Source: Streptomyces coacervatus
Lineage (GTDB): Bacteria; Actinomycetota; Actinomycetes; Streptomycetales; Streptomycetaceae
Direction of reading: 5' to 3'
Assembly: GCF_029223485.1 (NCBI RefSeq)
Contig: NZ_JARHTP010000001.1
Coordinates: 248,001-312,000, forward strand
Length of the DNA stretch: 64,000 nucleotides
The notes under the pieces were generated by a model that searched no databases, was not told the origin of the DNA, and saw nothing but the letters and a program-made list of their open reading frames with translations. Positions within the stretch are counted from its first letter, which is position 1, and the number at the start of each line of letters is the position of its first letter. Below, piece after piece: positions 16,408-24,858 of the stretch. The translations under genes and the position numbers were made by a program.

Positions 16408-17637
16408 ATGACCGACGTCATCTGCCCGTACTGCTTCGCCCGGGCCGCGGCCTCGGCACTGCCCTACCGGTGTCTGTCCCGGGGCGGCGGCAGTGTCAGC
16501 CGGGCCTGCGATCCCGTGCGCGACGAGGTCTGGGAGGCGTTCAAGGGGCCCGCGATCGGCGCCCAGGCCGCGGTGCGCGGGCCGCTCTTCCACCCGCGGC
16601 GGGGACTGCGACCCCGGGGCGGGCGCGTCCCCTGTCCGGACTGCGCCGTCCCCACTCCCACCCGGGTCTGCAAGGAATGCCACAGCGACTTCCCGAGCGA
16701 CTACTGCGACCAGGAGAGCAGGATCATCGCGCTGGTCGGGGCGGTCTCCGTCGGCAAGAGCACCTGCGTCACCGTCCTGATGCACGAGCTGCGCCACCGG
16801 GTGGGCCACACCTTCCGGGCCGCCGTCGCCGCCATGGGCGGCGACACCCAGACCCGCGACCGGGACCTGGAGCGCGACCTCTACGACCTGGGCCTGATGC
16901 CGGACCCCACCACCACGGCGGCGCGCGCCCTCAACGACCCGCTGCTGTATCGGCTGAGCCTGCCCGGCGGCCGCCGCGGCACCGGCACCCGGCACACCGC
17001 GCTCGTCTTCTTCGACGCGGCCGGCGAGGATCTGAGCGGCATCGAGGCGATGAACCGCTACACCGGATATCTGGCCGCGGCCGACGGCATCATCCTCCTC
17101 ATCGACCCCCTGCAACTCCCGTCCGTCCGTGAGGAGTTGTCGGCGAGCGGCCCGCTGCTGCCGTTCGAGCCCGCCCCGCAGCAGCGGATCGCGGCCGACG
17201 TCGCCACCCAGTTGCGCAGCCACGGGCGGCGCGGCTCGGGCGGCCGGCTGCACACCCCGCTGGCGGTCGCGCTGACCAAGACGGACATGGTCCGCCCGCT
17301 GCTGCCGGCCCACTCGCCGCTGCACGCCAACGCCCGCCACGACGACGGAGTACTGCACGAGAGCGACCGGCTGGCCGTCCACGAAGAGGTGCGCTCGCTG
17401 CTGATCGGCTGGGACGGCGGCGAACTCTGCCGCCGCCTCGACCGGGACTTCTCCCGCGTGTCCTACTTCGGCTTCTCGGCGCTCGGGGCGCCGCCCCCGG
17501 CCGGCGCCCCGGACAAGGCACCCCCGGGCGGCCCCCAGCCCGTCCGTATCGAGGACCCCCTGCTGTGGCTCCTCGCCGAGCAGGGCCTGCTGCCCGTCCG
17601 CAGGACGAACCGACGAACCAGGGGAGTCGCCGAGTGA
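16408..17637 (+). CDS. Zinc-ribbon TRAFAC-like P-loop GTPase (first of pair)
   Basis: A 409-residue predicted GTPase. The N-terminus has Cys pairs (CPYC at 6-9, CPDC at 76-79, CKEC at 88-91) that look like zinc ribbons. The nucleotide fold follows: P-loop GAVSVGKS at 111-118, a Walker-B/switch segment LVFFDAAGEDL near 200, the strand GIILLIDP, and TKTD as the NKxD-type guanine motif. A helical C-terminal part includes VSYFGFSALG, in the place of the G5 SAL loop. This resembles the double-GTPase (DO-GTPase) families predicted in actinobacterial conflict systems. The stop overlaps the next gene by GTGA, and a second, membrane-linked GTPase lies two genes on. Confidence 0.8.
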   Translation: MTDVICPYCFARAAASALPYRCLSRGGGSVSRACDPVRDEVWEAFKGPAIGAQAAVRGPLFHPRRGLRPRGGRVPCPDCAVPTPTRVCKECHSDFPSDYCDQESRIIALVGAVSVGKSTCVTVLMHELRHRVGHTFRAAVAAMGGDTQTRDRDLERDLYDLGLMPDPTTTAARALNDPLLYRLSLPGGRRGTGTRHTALVFFDAAGEDLSGIEAMNRYTGYLAAADGIILLIDPLQLPSVREELSASGPLLPFEPAPQQRIAADVATQLRSHGRRGSGGRLHTPLAVALTKTDMVRPLLPAHSPLHANARHDDGVLHESDRLAVHEEVRSLLIGWDGGELCRRLDRDFSRVSYFGFSALGAPPPAGAPDKAPPGGPQPVRIEDPLLWLLAEQGLLPVRRTNRRTRGVAE

Positions 17638-20141
17638 GCCTCGCCCACCTCCACTACACCTCCGCGCCACCCGGCCCCGACGGCTCCGGCTTCCGCTTCA
17701 CCGCCGTCGGCGACACCGTCCCGCGCCGGCTCCTCGGCGAGATCGAGCAGATCATCGGCTACGAGGCCCCCCGTACCGCTCCGCGCCGCCCCACCGACGA
17801 GCAACTGGGCGCCTTTCCCCCGGCGTTCACCCACACCCGGCTGACCGACGGCAGCCGGCTGCTGTGCCGCAGCGTGTACACCGGGGTCGACCACAGCGGC
17901 CGCTACGGCAACTTCCACGCCCACGCCGTGTGGTACCCGGACGGCAGTGCGCTGCCCGGCGGTCTGCTGCCCGTCGCCCTGTGGGGGTCCCCGGGCTGGC
18001 GCACCCGCACCCCGCGCGGCGGCGAGCCCGAGGAACTGCCCCCGGGCGGATGGTTCGAGACCGCAGGGCTCGCCGAGTTCGCCCGCTCCCGTGCCCAGCG
18101 GCTGCCCGCGTTCCTGGCCGAAGTGCGGGAACTGCTGTGCCGGGCCGAGCCGCCCCAGGTGATCGTCGTGGAACGCGACGCGTACGCCGTCGTCCAGTGG
18201 ATCGCGCTGGCCAGTGCCGTCGTGCCGCACGACGAGGCGCAGCGGCTCACCTTCACGTCGTACACCCGCCGCCCGGACCGGGCCCGGCAGCACCTGGTGG
18301 GTGTGCTCCCGGACGCCGACTTCGACCTCGCGGGCGCGACCCGCGACCCGCGCTACCGGGTCCACGACTGCACCGGCGGCGCCTCGACCCCCGCCCGCCC
18401 CGATCCCTGGGCCGACCTCGCCGCGGCGGTCTGGCTGGCCGGCCGGCCTCGTCTGTTCGAGGCCGCCGGGACGCTGCCCGGGGACGGTGCGGACGGAGCC
18501 TTCGATCCCGGGCGGCTCGCGGCGGCGGCCGCCGCGCAGGGCATCCCGCTCGACTCGGCCGGGCGGACGGCGGCCGCCGACTGGGCGGCCCGGCATGGCG
18601 CAGGGCAGCAAGTCCCGTTCCTGGAGGGCCTGTTCACCACGGTCGCGGCGGGCGGCGACCCACGGACGCCCGCGGAGTGGCAGGCCCTGACCCGGCTGGC
18701 CGCCCGGTTCCCCGGCCTCGCCGGCACCCCCGCCGCCGAGGGGCTGCGGGGCGACCTGCGAGCCGCCCTCACGGCCTGCGACGAGAGCGATTTCGAGCGG
18801 TTCCTCGGGCTGCTCGTCCTGGCCGACACCTTCGGCGTGGACACCCGGGCCGCCCGTCCCGCCCTGGTCCGCGCCGTGGTGGGCGCGCTGCTCGCAGGGG
18901 CGCGGCCGGCCGGCCTCGGGGACGTGCTGGCCGACCGGCCGGAGCTCTCCCAGGCCGTCGTCGAGGCGGCCGAGAAGGCCGCGGCCCGCGGTGACGATCC
19001 CGCACGGCTCGCCGCCGCACTGCTCGCAGTCGTCCCCGCGGCGGACCTCAGCGACTGCCCGTACCTGCGCATGGGCGACCTGGCCCGCAAGCCGGGCGGC
19101 GGGGACCGGCTGCGCACCTTCCACGCGCTGGTCACCGCCGCGGGCGACGACCACCTCGGCGACGGAGCGGTGCTGCGCACCGCGCACCGGCTGGTCTGGC
19201 CGGAGGGCGCCCCGACCACGGTCGAGGCCGGACACCTCGCGGTCGAACTGGCCCCGTCGTGGCTGACGTCGTCCGGCATCGCGGCCCATCTCGTCGCCGC
19301 CGCGCTCAACGCACCCGCCCAGGACCCCGCAGCCCCTCGGCTCGCCGCCGATCTGTTGCGGCATCTCCCGCAGGATGTCGGGCTCGGGGAACGTGCCGCG
19401 CCCGACGCAGCCGTCCAGGATCCCGCAGCGCCCCGGCTCGCCGCCGATCTGTTGCGGCATCTCCCGCAGGATGTCGGGCCCGGGGAAGGCGCCGCGCTCG
19501 ACGCAGCCGTCCAGGATCCCGCAGCGCCCCGGCTCGCCGCCGATCTGTTGCGGCATCTCCCGCAAGAACTCGGGCCCCGGGAACGCGCCGCGCTCAACCT
19601 GCTCGCCCTGGCCGGACGGATCGCCGACGGCACGGCAGAGCCCGGATTCACCGCCACCGCCCTCGCCCACTGCCGGGCCGCCCGGCCGCTGGAACCGGCT
19701 GTCGCCGAGCGCATCGCCGACACCGTCGCCGGGGCCCTGCTCTCCCGGCAGCCCCCGCCGGGCGAACTGGACCGGCTGCTCGCCTCGGGGGACGAGACCC
19801 TGCTCGACGGCTATCTGCGGGTGGGGCGCTCCGACGCCATACGCGACCGGCTGCGCGTGTCGCCCGCCTACACCGCGGCCTGCTTCGTGGCATGGACCGG
19901 CGGCGCCGGACTCAACCCCGCCTGGGAGCGGACCCGTACGGCACTCCTGGCGGAGGTGCTGCGTCCCGCGGTCCGCGCCAGGACACCGCAGGACCTCGCC
20001 GAGACCACCCGCGAAGTGCAGCGGGCGGGCCCGGACCGGGTGCGCGCCTTCGAGGAGTGGCTGCGGCCGGGACGATCCGGCCGTCGGGGCGGCCGGCTCT
20101 TCCGCCGGGGCCCGAAGTACCCGCAAGGAGACGGCAGTTGA
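17634..20141 (+). CDS. GTPase-associated protein 1 (GAP1)-like protein
   Basis: An 835-residue protein between two GTPase genes. The N-terminus (LAHLHYTSAPPGPDGSGFRFTAVGDTVP, then GRYGNFHAHAVW) matches my recollection of the GAP1-N2 domain, followed by long alpha-helical middle and C-terminal regions rich in Ala, Leu and Arg that would be GAP1-M and GAP1-C. No catalytic motif was recognised. GTG 17634 is chosen because GGGGAG lies eight bases upstream and it forms a GTGA overlap; an upstream in-frame GTG lies deep inside the previous gene. Residues 563-658 hold three near-identical 32-residue repeats. The 3' end overlaps the next gene by TTGA. A GTPase-regulator or adaptor role is inferred only from context. 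Confidence 0.75.
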   Translation: MSLAHLHYTSAPPGPDGSGFRFTAVGDTVPRRLLGEIEQIIGYEAPRTAPRRPTDEQLGAFPPAFTHTRLTDGSRLLCRSVYTGVDHSGRYGNFHAHAVWYPDGSALPGGLLPVALWGSPGWRTRTPRGGEPEELPPGGWFETAGLAEFARSRAQRLPAFLAEVRELLCRAEPPQVIVVERDAYAVVQWIALASAVVPHDEAQRLTFTSYTRRPDRARQHLVGVLPDADFDLAGATRDPRYRVHDCTGGASTPARPDPWADLAAAVWLAGRPRLFEAAGTLPGDGADGAFDPGRLAAAAAAQGIPLDSAGRTAAADWAARHGAGQQVPFLEGLFTTVAAGGDPRTPAEWQALTRLAARFPGLAGTPAAEGLRGDLRAALTACDESDFERFLGLLVLADTFGVDTRAARPALVRAVVGALLAGARPAGLGDVLADRPELSQAVVEAAEKAAARGDDPARLAAALLAVVPAADLSDCPYLRMGDLARKPGGGDRLRTFHALVTAAGDDHLGDGAVLRTAHRLVWPEGAPTTVEAGHLAVELAPSWLTSSGIAAHLVAAALNAPAQDPAAPRLAADLLRHLPQDVGLGERAAPDAAVQDPAAPRLAADLLRHLPQDVGPGEGAALDAAVQDPAAPRLAADLLRHLPQELGPRERAALNLLALAGRIADGTAEPGFTATALAHCRAARPLEPAVAERIADTVAGALLSRQPPPGELDRLLASGDETLLDGYLRVGRSDAIRDRLRVSPAYTAACFVAWTGGAGLNPAWERTRTALLAEVLRPAVRARTPQDLAETTREVQRAGPDRVRAFEEWLRPGRSGRRGGRLFRRGPKYPQGDGS
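19320..19607 (+). repeat. Three tandem 96-bp units inside the GAP1-like gene
   Basis: Units run 19320-19415, 19416-19511 and 19512-19607. Each encodes 32 residues beginning QDPAAPRLAADLLRHLPQ. Units 2 and 3 are almost identical over the first 60 bases, so the duplication is recent or kept homogeneous. The repeats stay in frame and add amphipathic helices. See findings. Confidence 0.9.
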
Positions 20142-21718
20142 TCCTTCTCAAGTGGCTGCTCTGGGGCTACCTCGGCTACAGCGCCCTCGTCGCCGCCTTC
20201 GTCGTCCTGTGCACGGCACCCGCGGCGGCCTGGCGGGCCCTCGGCTCGATCGCCGCGGGCCTGGGACCGTGGCGGGCCCAGGAGCCCGACCCGCGGATCC
20301 TGCCGCCGGTGCCGGAGGAGTCCGCCCATCTGTCCTACTGGGCGGGGCAGTTGCAGACCGATGTGGTCTCGGCCGTCGGGGCGGGCGCCGCCCTGCTCAA
20401 CACGCTGCTGTTCGGCGAGTGGCTGGGCAACGACGCGCTCAACCTCCTGCGCGGCCGGTGGCCCTCGCACCGGCGCGGCAGCAACCCGTTCAGCAGGGCC
20501 GGACTGGTCCTGACCAGCCCGGGCTTCGCCGTGGGGGCCCTGGCGGGCACGTTCGCCGCCGTGGCGTACCTGCTCGCCGTACTGACCTGCTTCGCCGCAC
20601 TGCTGACCCTCGTATGTGCCGGTCGCGGCGCGTGCGTGCAGGCACTGCGCGGGCTGGAGCGGGCCCGACTGCTGGCGCGCGGCGTACGGATGAAGTGCCC
20701 CTACCCCGGCTGCTACCGGCCGATCCCGCTCCCCGTCCACCGCTGCCCCGGCTGCAATGAACGCCACCGCAGCCTGCACCCGGGCCGGTTCGGGGTCTTC
20801 GTGCATGTGTGCGTCTGCGGCCGCCGCCTGAACGCCGCGTTTCCTGGCCGCCGACCGCGCGAATCCGCCGAATGCCCGTACTGCGCCCGTGCGTTGCCGC
20901 CCTCGCTCGGCTCCGCACGGCTCGTGCACATCCCGATCGTCGGCGGCACCTCCTCCGGCAAGACCATGCTGATGGCCGCCATGCTGGCCGGGATCACCTC
21001 CTTCGAACGCGCCGGCCTGCTCACCGCCAACTGCGCCACCCTGGACGACCGGCGCCAACTCCAGCAGCTGAAAAGCCAGTTGGACACGGGCGGCTGGGTG
21101 CTCGGCACCACCGCGGCCCAGCCCCGCGCCTATATGCTGGAGATCGGCTGCGGCCGGCGCCGCAGACTGCTCTACCTCTACGACCCGCACGGCGGCGTCT
21201 ACGACGACGCGGACGCCGTACGCCGGCAGCAGTACCTCGCCCACGCCGACGCCGTCGTCCTCGTCGCGGACGTCCTCGCCGTGCCCGACGTGCGGCGCAG
21301 AATCGACGGAGCCGGCGCCCCGTACGCCGTCGAGGCCCGCCCCTCGCCCGAGAGCCCCAAGCAGACGTACGACCGGCTGGTGGGCGAGTTCACGGAGATG
21401 TCCCGCCGGCGCGACCGCACCCCCGTCGCCGCGGTGGTCACCAAACGCGACGCGCTCGACCGGCTCGACCACTCGATACCCCGGCCCCGCGACCCGCTCG
21501 ACACCTGGCTGGCCGGGGTGGGACTGGGCGATCTCGTCCTGGGGCTCGGCCATGACTTCGGGAAGGTGCGCTACTGGGCCGTCAGCGCCCGCGCGGCCAC
21601 CGGCGCAGACGCCCTGGAGAGCGAGGGACGACATGCCGCCGCGCCACTTCTGTGGCTGCTGGCAACCACCGGGCTGCCAGTGAAATCCCTGCTCACAGAC
21701 GCCGGAGCAAACCCATGA
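20138..21718 (+). CDS. Membrane-anchored TRAFAC-like GTPase with zinc ribbons (second of pair)
   Basis: A 526-residue protein. It has an N-terminal membrane helix (residues 2-29) and a second hydrophobic hairpin (127-160). Cys-rich zinc-ribbon segments follow (C187/C192/C203/C206 and C225/C227/C246/C249), then a GTPase domain: P-loop GGTSSGKT at 269-276, LYLYDPHGG as Walker B/switch II, DAVVLVADV, and TKRD as the guanine-specificity motif. The start is TTG 20138 in a TTGA overlap with AAGGAG seven bases upstream; longer frames reading from inside the GAP1 gene are not supported. It would tether the GTPase system to the membrane. It is a likely DO-GTPase partner of the 409-residue GTPase. Confidence 0.8.
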   Translation: MILLKWLLWGYLGYSALVAAFVVLCTAPAAAWRALGSIAAGLGPWRAQEPDPRILPPVPEESAHLSYWAGQLQTDVVSAVGAGAALLNTLLFGEWLGNDALNLLRGRWPSHRRGSNPFSRAGLVLTSPGFAVGALAGTFAAVAYLLAVLTCFAALLTLVCAGRGACVQALRGLERARLLARGVRMKCPYPGCYRPIPLPVHRCPGCNERHRSLHPGRFGVFVHVCVCGRRLNAAFPGRRPRESAECPYCARALPPSLGSARLVHIPIVGGTSSGKTMLMAAMLAGITSFERAGLLTANCATLDDRRQLQQLKSQLDTGGWVLGTTAAQPRAYMLEIGCGRRRRLLYLYDPHGGVYDDADAVRRQQYLAHADAVVLVADVLAVPDVRRRIDGAGAPYAVEARPSPESPKQTYDRLVGEFTEMSRRRDRTPVAAVVTKRDALDRLDHSIPRPRDPLDTWLAGVGLGDLVLGLGHDFGKVRYWAVSARAATGADALESEGRHAAAPLLWLLATTGLPVKSLLTDAGANP

Positions 21719-21776
21719 CGGCCCGCGCCGAGAGGTCTACCGTGGGCCTGCACAGGAAAAATCGGGGGAGCCGGCG

Positions 21777-21896
21777 ATGAGTCTCGTACCGGATCACACG
21801 GCGCGCGGACGCCGCCTGGTGCTGGGCCTGTTCGTCGTGTCGGCGCTGGTGACCACCGGCACGCTCGTGTTGCTGACGGTGGGGTGGCCGGCGTAG
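21777..21896 (+). CDS. 39-residue single-pass membrane peptide
   Basis: The frame encodes 39 residues, with a basic stretch ARGRRL then one hydrophobic helix (VLGLFVVSALVTTGTLVLLTV, residues 15-35). ATG 21777 has GGGGGAG six bases upstream, a better ribosome site than many neighbours. It lies between the second GTPase and the vWA gene in the same direction. Its size hides it from most annotation. Function unknown; a small membrane partner of the GTPase is a guess. Confidence 0.6.
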   Translation: MSLVPDHTARGRRLVLGLFVVSALVTTGTLVLLTVGWPA

Positions 21897-21942
21897 GCCG
21901 AGGCGGCGAACCCGTTCACGGCGTCAGGGAGAGGACACGAGA

Positions 21943-22644
21943 GTGAGCGATATTCCCGGCGGCCCCATGGAGAGCCGTCCGGTCCATTTCATCTGGATCC
22001 TGGACGTGTCCTTCTCGATGAGCGGCGAGAAGATCGGCACCGTCAACTACGCGATCCGCGAGGCCATTCCGGAGATGCGCGCGGTGGCGCACGACCAGCC
22101 GTCCGCGCAGCTGATGGTGCGAGTCCTGACGTTCTCCGCGACACCCCGCTGGCACGTTGCGACACCCGTCCCGGTGGAGCAGTTCACCTGGCAGGAGGTC
22201 GGTGTCGACGGCGGCACCAACCTCGGCGACGCCCTCAAGGCGGTCGCCCGCGAACTGGAGACGCCGCCCATGCCCCGGCGGGCCCTCAAACCCGTGCTGA
22301 CGCTGGTGTCCGACGGACAGCCGCTGGACGAGGACTGGCGCGAGGGACTCAAGGCCATCGACGCGACCCCCTGGGGCCGCAAGGCCGTACGCGTCGCCAT
22401 CGCCATCGGCGGCGATGCCGACCGCTCGGTCCTGCAGGAGTTCCTCGCCAACCCCGAGCTGCCGGTGCTCGACGCGAACAGCCCCAAACAGCTGGCCGCC
22501 GCGATCCGTTGGGCCTCCACCGCCGCCGTGAAGGCCGCCTCCCAGCCGGTCGTCTCGGGCGACTCCGGCAGCGGCGGCAAACAGCTCGCCCCCGCCTACG
22601 CGCCGCCCCAGCTCGATGACGACGATGACGACGACGTGTGGTGA
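21943..22644 (+). CDS. TerY-type von Willebrand factor A protein
   Basis: A 233-residue vWA protein. The MIDAS metal site is complete: DVSFS (Asp-x-Ser-x-Ser) near residue 21, the Thr in GGTNLGDAL, and the Asp in LVSDGQPLDEDW. The domain spans about 12-195. A Gly/Ser linker and an acidic LDDDDDDDVW tail follow. In Ter-linked stress loci a TerY vWA protein, a PP2C phosphatase and a kinase form a triad; the same three are adjacent here, in the order vWA, PP2C, kinase. GTG 21943 follows AGAGGAC. Its TGA overlaps the phosphatase start. The acidic tail may contact basic partners. Confidence 0.9.
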   Translation: MSDIPGGPMESRPVHFIWILDVSFSMSGEKIGTVNYAIREAIPEMRAVAHDQPSAQLMVRVLTFSATPRWHVATPVPVEQFTWQEVGVDGGTNLGDALKAVARELETPPMPRRALKPVLTLVSDGQPLDEDWREGLKAIDATPWGRKAVRVAIAIGGDADRSVLQEFLANPELPVLDANSPKQLAAAIRWASTAAVKAASQPVVSGDSGSGGKQLAPAYAPPQLDDDDDDDVW

Positions 22645-23498
22645 CCGTGCTGCGCGAGGAGAAGTACTGGGACGTGCTCTACCAGTCGGCGCAGGGCCCC
22701 GCCAAACGGCGCAACCAGGACTCCAGTGCCGTCCGGGTCACCTCCGACGGCGACCTGGTGTTCGCGGTGGCCGACGGCCACGGCGCACCCGTCCATCCGC
22801 GCAGCCATGTCGGCTCCCGGCACGCGGTGGAGGTCTTCACCGCCAGCGGCATCGAATTCGCCGTGCGGGCCCGGGCCGCCGCCGGGAGCGGCCCCGGAGG
22901 ATTCCGCCGGCTGTGGACCGACGCCCACGACCGCATGCCGCGCGAACTCGTCCTCAAATGGCGCCGCCAGGTCCTCGGCACCGACGGGGAGTCACTGGGC
23001 GAACAGCCCCGTCTGTACGAGTCGCTGCGCCCCTTCGGCACCACCCTGATCGGTGTCGTGCTCACCGACGGCCTGTTCGCAGCCTGGCAGTTGGGCGACG
23101 GGGACCTGGTGGTCGTCGACGACGACGGATCCCTCACCCAGCCGCTGACCCCCGCCCGCCCCGAACTCGGTGACGACACCGAGTCGATGTGCAGCCGCCG
23201 CGCCTGGCAGCTGATGCGGGTGCACTGCGCGCTGCCGGGCGATCCGGGCCGGCTGCCCCGCATGGTCGCCCTCTCCACCGACGGACTGTCCAACAGCTTC
23301 GCCGAACGCGACGGCTTCGTGCGGTTCGTGAGGGACGTGGACCGGCGGATCACGGCCGAGGGCCCGGCGGCGGTCGACGAGGCCCTGCAGGGATGGCTGG
23401 CCCAGGCCGGCAGGTACTCCGGCGACGACACCACGGCCGTCGTCGCCCGCAACCGGCGAACACTGCCTCCGCACGGGGGACGCGAAGAGGAGGACTGA
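22641..23498 (+). CDS. PP2C-family Ser/Thr phosphatase of the vWA/PP2C/kinase triad
   Basis: A 285-residue PP2C-type metal-dependent phosphatase. Conserved motifs are RNQD (motif 1), FAVADGHGAP (motif 2, metal-binding Asp), GTTLIGVVL, WQLGDGDLVVVDD, LSTDGLSNSF and SGDDTTAVVA (last metal Asp). It would reverse phosphorylation made by the kinase encoded next. GTG 22641 gives the common GTGA overlap with the vWA gene; GTG 22638 would add one residue and cannot be excluded. The stop is fused to the kinase start (TGATG). It lacks the transmembrane segment of the PrpC/PstP group. Confidence 0.88.
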   Translation: MTVLREEKYWDVLYQSAQGPAKRRNQDSSAVRVTSDGDLVFAVADGHGAPVHPRSHVGSRHAVEVFTASGIEFAVRARAAAGSGPGGFRRLWTDAHDRMPRELVLKWRRQVLGTDGESLGEQPRLYESLRPFGTTLIGVVLTDGLFAAWQLGDGDLVVVDDDGSLTQPLTPARPELGDDTESMCSRRAWQLMRVHCALPGDPGRLPRMVALSTDGLSNSFAERDGFVRFVRDVDRRITAEGPAAVDEALQGWLAQAGRYSGDDTTAVVARNRRTLPPHGGREEED

Positions 23499-24829
23499 TG
23501 TCCGGCATGCTGGCCACCGGTACCCGGCTCACGACCGAGGACGGGGAGGAGATGGTGGTCTCCGGCCTGCTCGGCTCCGGCGGCCAGGGCGAGGTCTACC
23601 AGGTCAAGGGCGCGATGGGGGAGAAGGCCCTCAAGTGGTACTACCCGGGCTGCGCCACCGCGGAGCAGTGGGACATCGTCCACAACCTCGTCGGCCGCGG
23701 TTTCACCGACGACCGGTTCCTGTGGCCGCAGGCCATGGTGACCGGGCCCCGCAGCGGCTTCGGCTACCTCATGGACATCCGCCCCGAACGCTTCCGCGGC
23801 CTGCCCGACCTCTTCCGCCGGGAACTGGACACCTCCCCGCTGGCCCTGGTGACCGCGGGCCTGCACATGGTCGAGGCGTACCAGGCGCTGCACTCCAAAG
23901 GCATCGCCTACCGGGACATCTCCTACGGCAACCTCTTCTTCGACCCGGACAACGGCGACGTCCTGGTCTGCGACAACGACAACGCCGTGGGCGAGGGCGA
24001 GGTCACCGGCATCGCCGGCACGATGGAGTTCATGGCGCCGGAGCTGGTCCGCGGCGACCCGGGTGCGATGCCCGGCACCCAGACCGACCTGCACTCCCTC
24101 TCCGTGCTCCTCTTCATGCTGCTGACGAACCATCACCCCCTCAAGGGGCGCGCCGAGTTGGACATCAACTGCCTCGACGAGGCCGCCGAGCGACGGCTGT
24201 TCGGCAAGCGTCCGGTGTTCGTCTTCGATCCCGAGAACGACGCCAACTGCCCCGACCCCGACGAACACCGCACGGTCCTGCTGACCTGGCCCACCATCCC
24301 GCCGGTGCTGCAGAAGCTCTTCGTGCAGAACTTCACCGACGGCCTGCGCGACGCCTCGCACCGGGTCCGCGAGACCCAGTGGAGGCACGCGCTCAGCGAG
24401 GTCCGCGACACCATCGTGGTCTGCGCCGACTGCGGCAAGCAGAACCTGACGGAGCCGCGCGAGACGAAACCGGGGGTGTGCTGGCGCTGCCGGCACACGC
24501 TCATGCTGCCCCCGCGGCTCGTGGTCACCACCCGTATGCCCAAGGTGGAACGGCATCTTCGGCTGCGCCACAAGGCGAAGGTGTACGCCCACCACCTCCA
24601 GGCCGAACCCGACCGGCACCGCTACGGCCCGGACGGCCTCGTCGCCGAACTCGTCGAACACCCGCAGAAGCCCGGCAAGTACGGGCTCGCCAACCGGACC
24701 GGAACCACCTGGAGCACCCGCCGGAGCGACGGCACCGCCCAGCAGGTCGCGCCGGGCCAGACGGTGCCGCTGCGCGCGGGCCTGGAGGTCGACCTCGGCC
24801 TCGCCCGGGCGGTCGTGCGCGAACACTGA
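23498..24829 (+). CDS. Ser/Thr kinase-like protein with zinc ribbon and FHA-like tail
   Basis: A 443-residue protein. The kinase fold has a Gly loop (GSGGQGEVY, 26-34), Lys46 in ALKWY, and a catalytic loop YRDISYGN (Asp140, Asn145). The metal loop is DND at 159-161 in place of DFG, and an APE motif stands at 180-182. In the catalytic loop Ser replaces the usual Lys after Asp. A four-Cys zinc ribbon (C309, C312, C328, C331) follows, then a beta-rich end (GKYGLANRTGTTWS, VPLRAGLEVDLG) that looks FHA-like. Kinase plus zinc ribbon matches the third member of TerY-linked triads. ATG 23498 has GGAGG upstream and shares a base with the phosphatase stop. Confidence 0.88.
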   Translation: MSGMLATGTRLTTEDGEEMVVSGLLGSGGQGEVYQVKGAMGEKALKWYYPGCATAEQWDIVHNLVGRGFTDDRFLWPQAMVTGPRSGFGYLMDIRPERFRGLPDLFRRELDTSPLALVTAGLHMVEAYQALHSKGIAYRDISYGNLFFDPDNGDVLVCDNDNAVGEGEVTGIAGTMEFMAPELVRGDPGAMPGTQTDLHSLSVLLFMLLTNHHPLKGRAELDINCLDEAAERRLFGKRPVFVFDPENDANCPDPDEHRTVLLTWPTIPPVLQKLFVQNFTDGLRDASHRVRETQWRHALSEVRDTIVVCADCGKQNLTEPRETKPGVCWRCRHTLMLPPRLVVTTRMPKVERHLRLRHKAKVYAHHLQAEPDRHRYGPDGLVAELVEHPQKPGKYGLANRTGTTWSTRRSDGTAQQVAPGQTVPLRAGLEVDLGLARAVVREH

Positions 24830-24831
24830 CC

Positions 24832-24851
24832 GCGGGCGGGGTGAGCCCGCC
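24832..24851. terminator. Hairpin between convergent kinase and motif-protein genes
   Basis: GGCGGG (24835-24840) pairs with CCCGCC (24846-24851) around five bases; an alternative pairing uses GCGGGC/GCCCGC from 24832. It fills the 29-bp gap between two facing stop codons, so it could serve both. There is no T run. Confidence 0.4.
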
Positions 24852-24858
24852 GGGCCGA

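Noticed and set aside
13422..16421. A 999-codon minus-strand frame opposite the beta-sandwich protein
   Set aside because: Composition is that of antisense high-GC DNA, with no ribosome site, domain or motif, while the plus frame is coupled to its operon neighbours.
17463..20126. An 887-codon minus-strand frame opposite the GAP1-like gene
   Set aside because: It is a mirror of the real gene; the three repeats seen in it are just the antisense of the 96-bp units.
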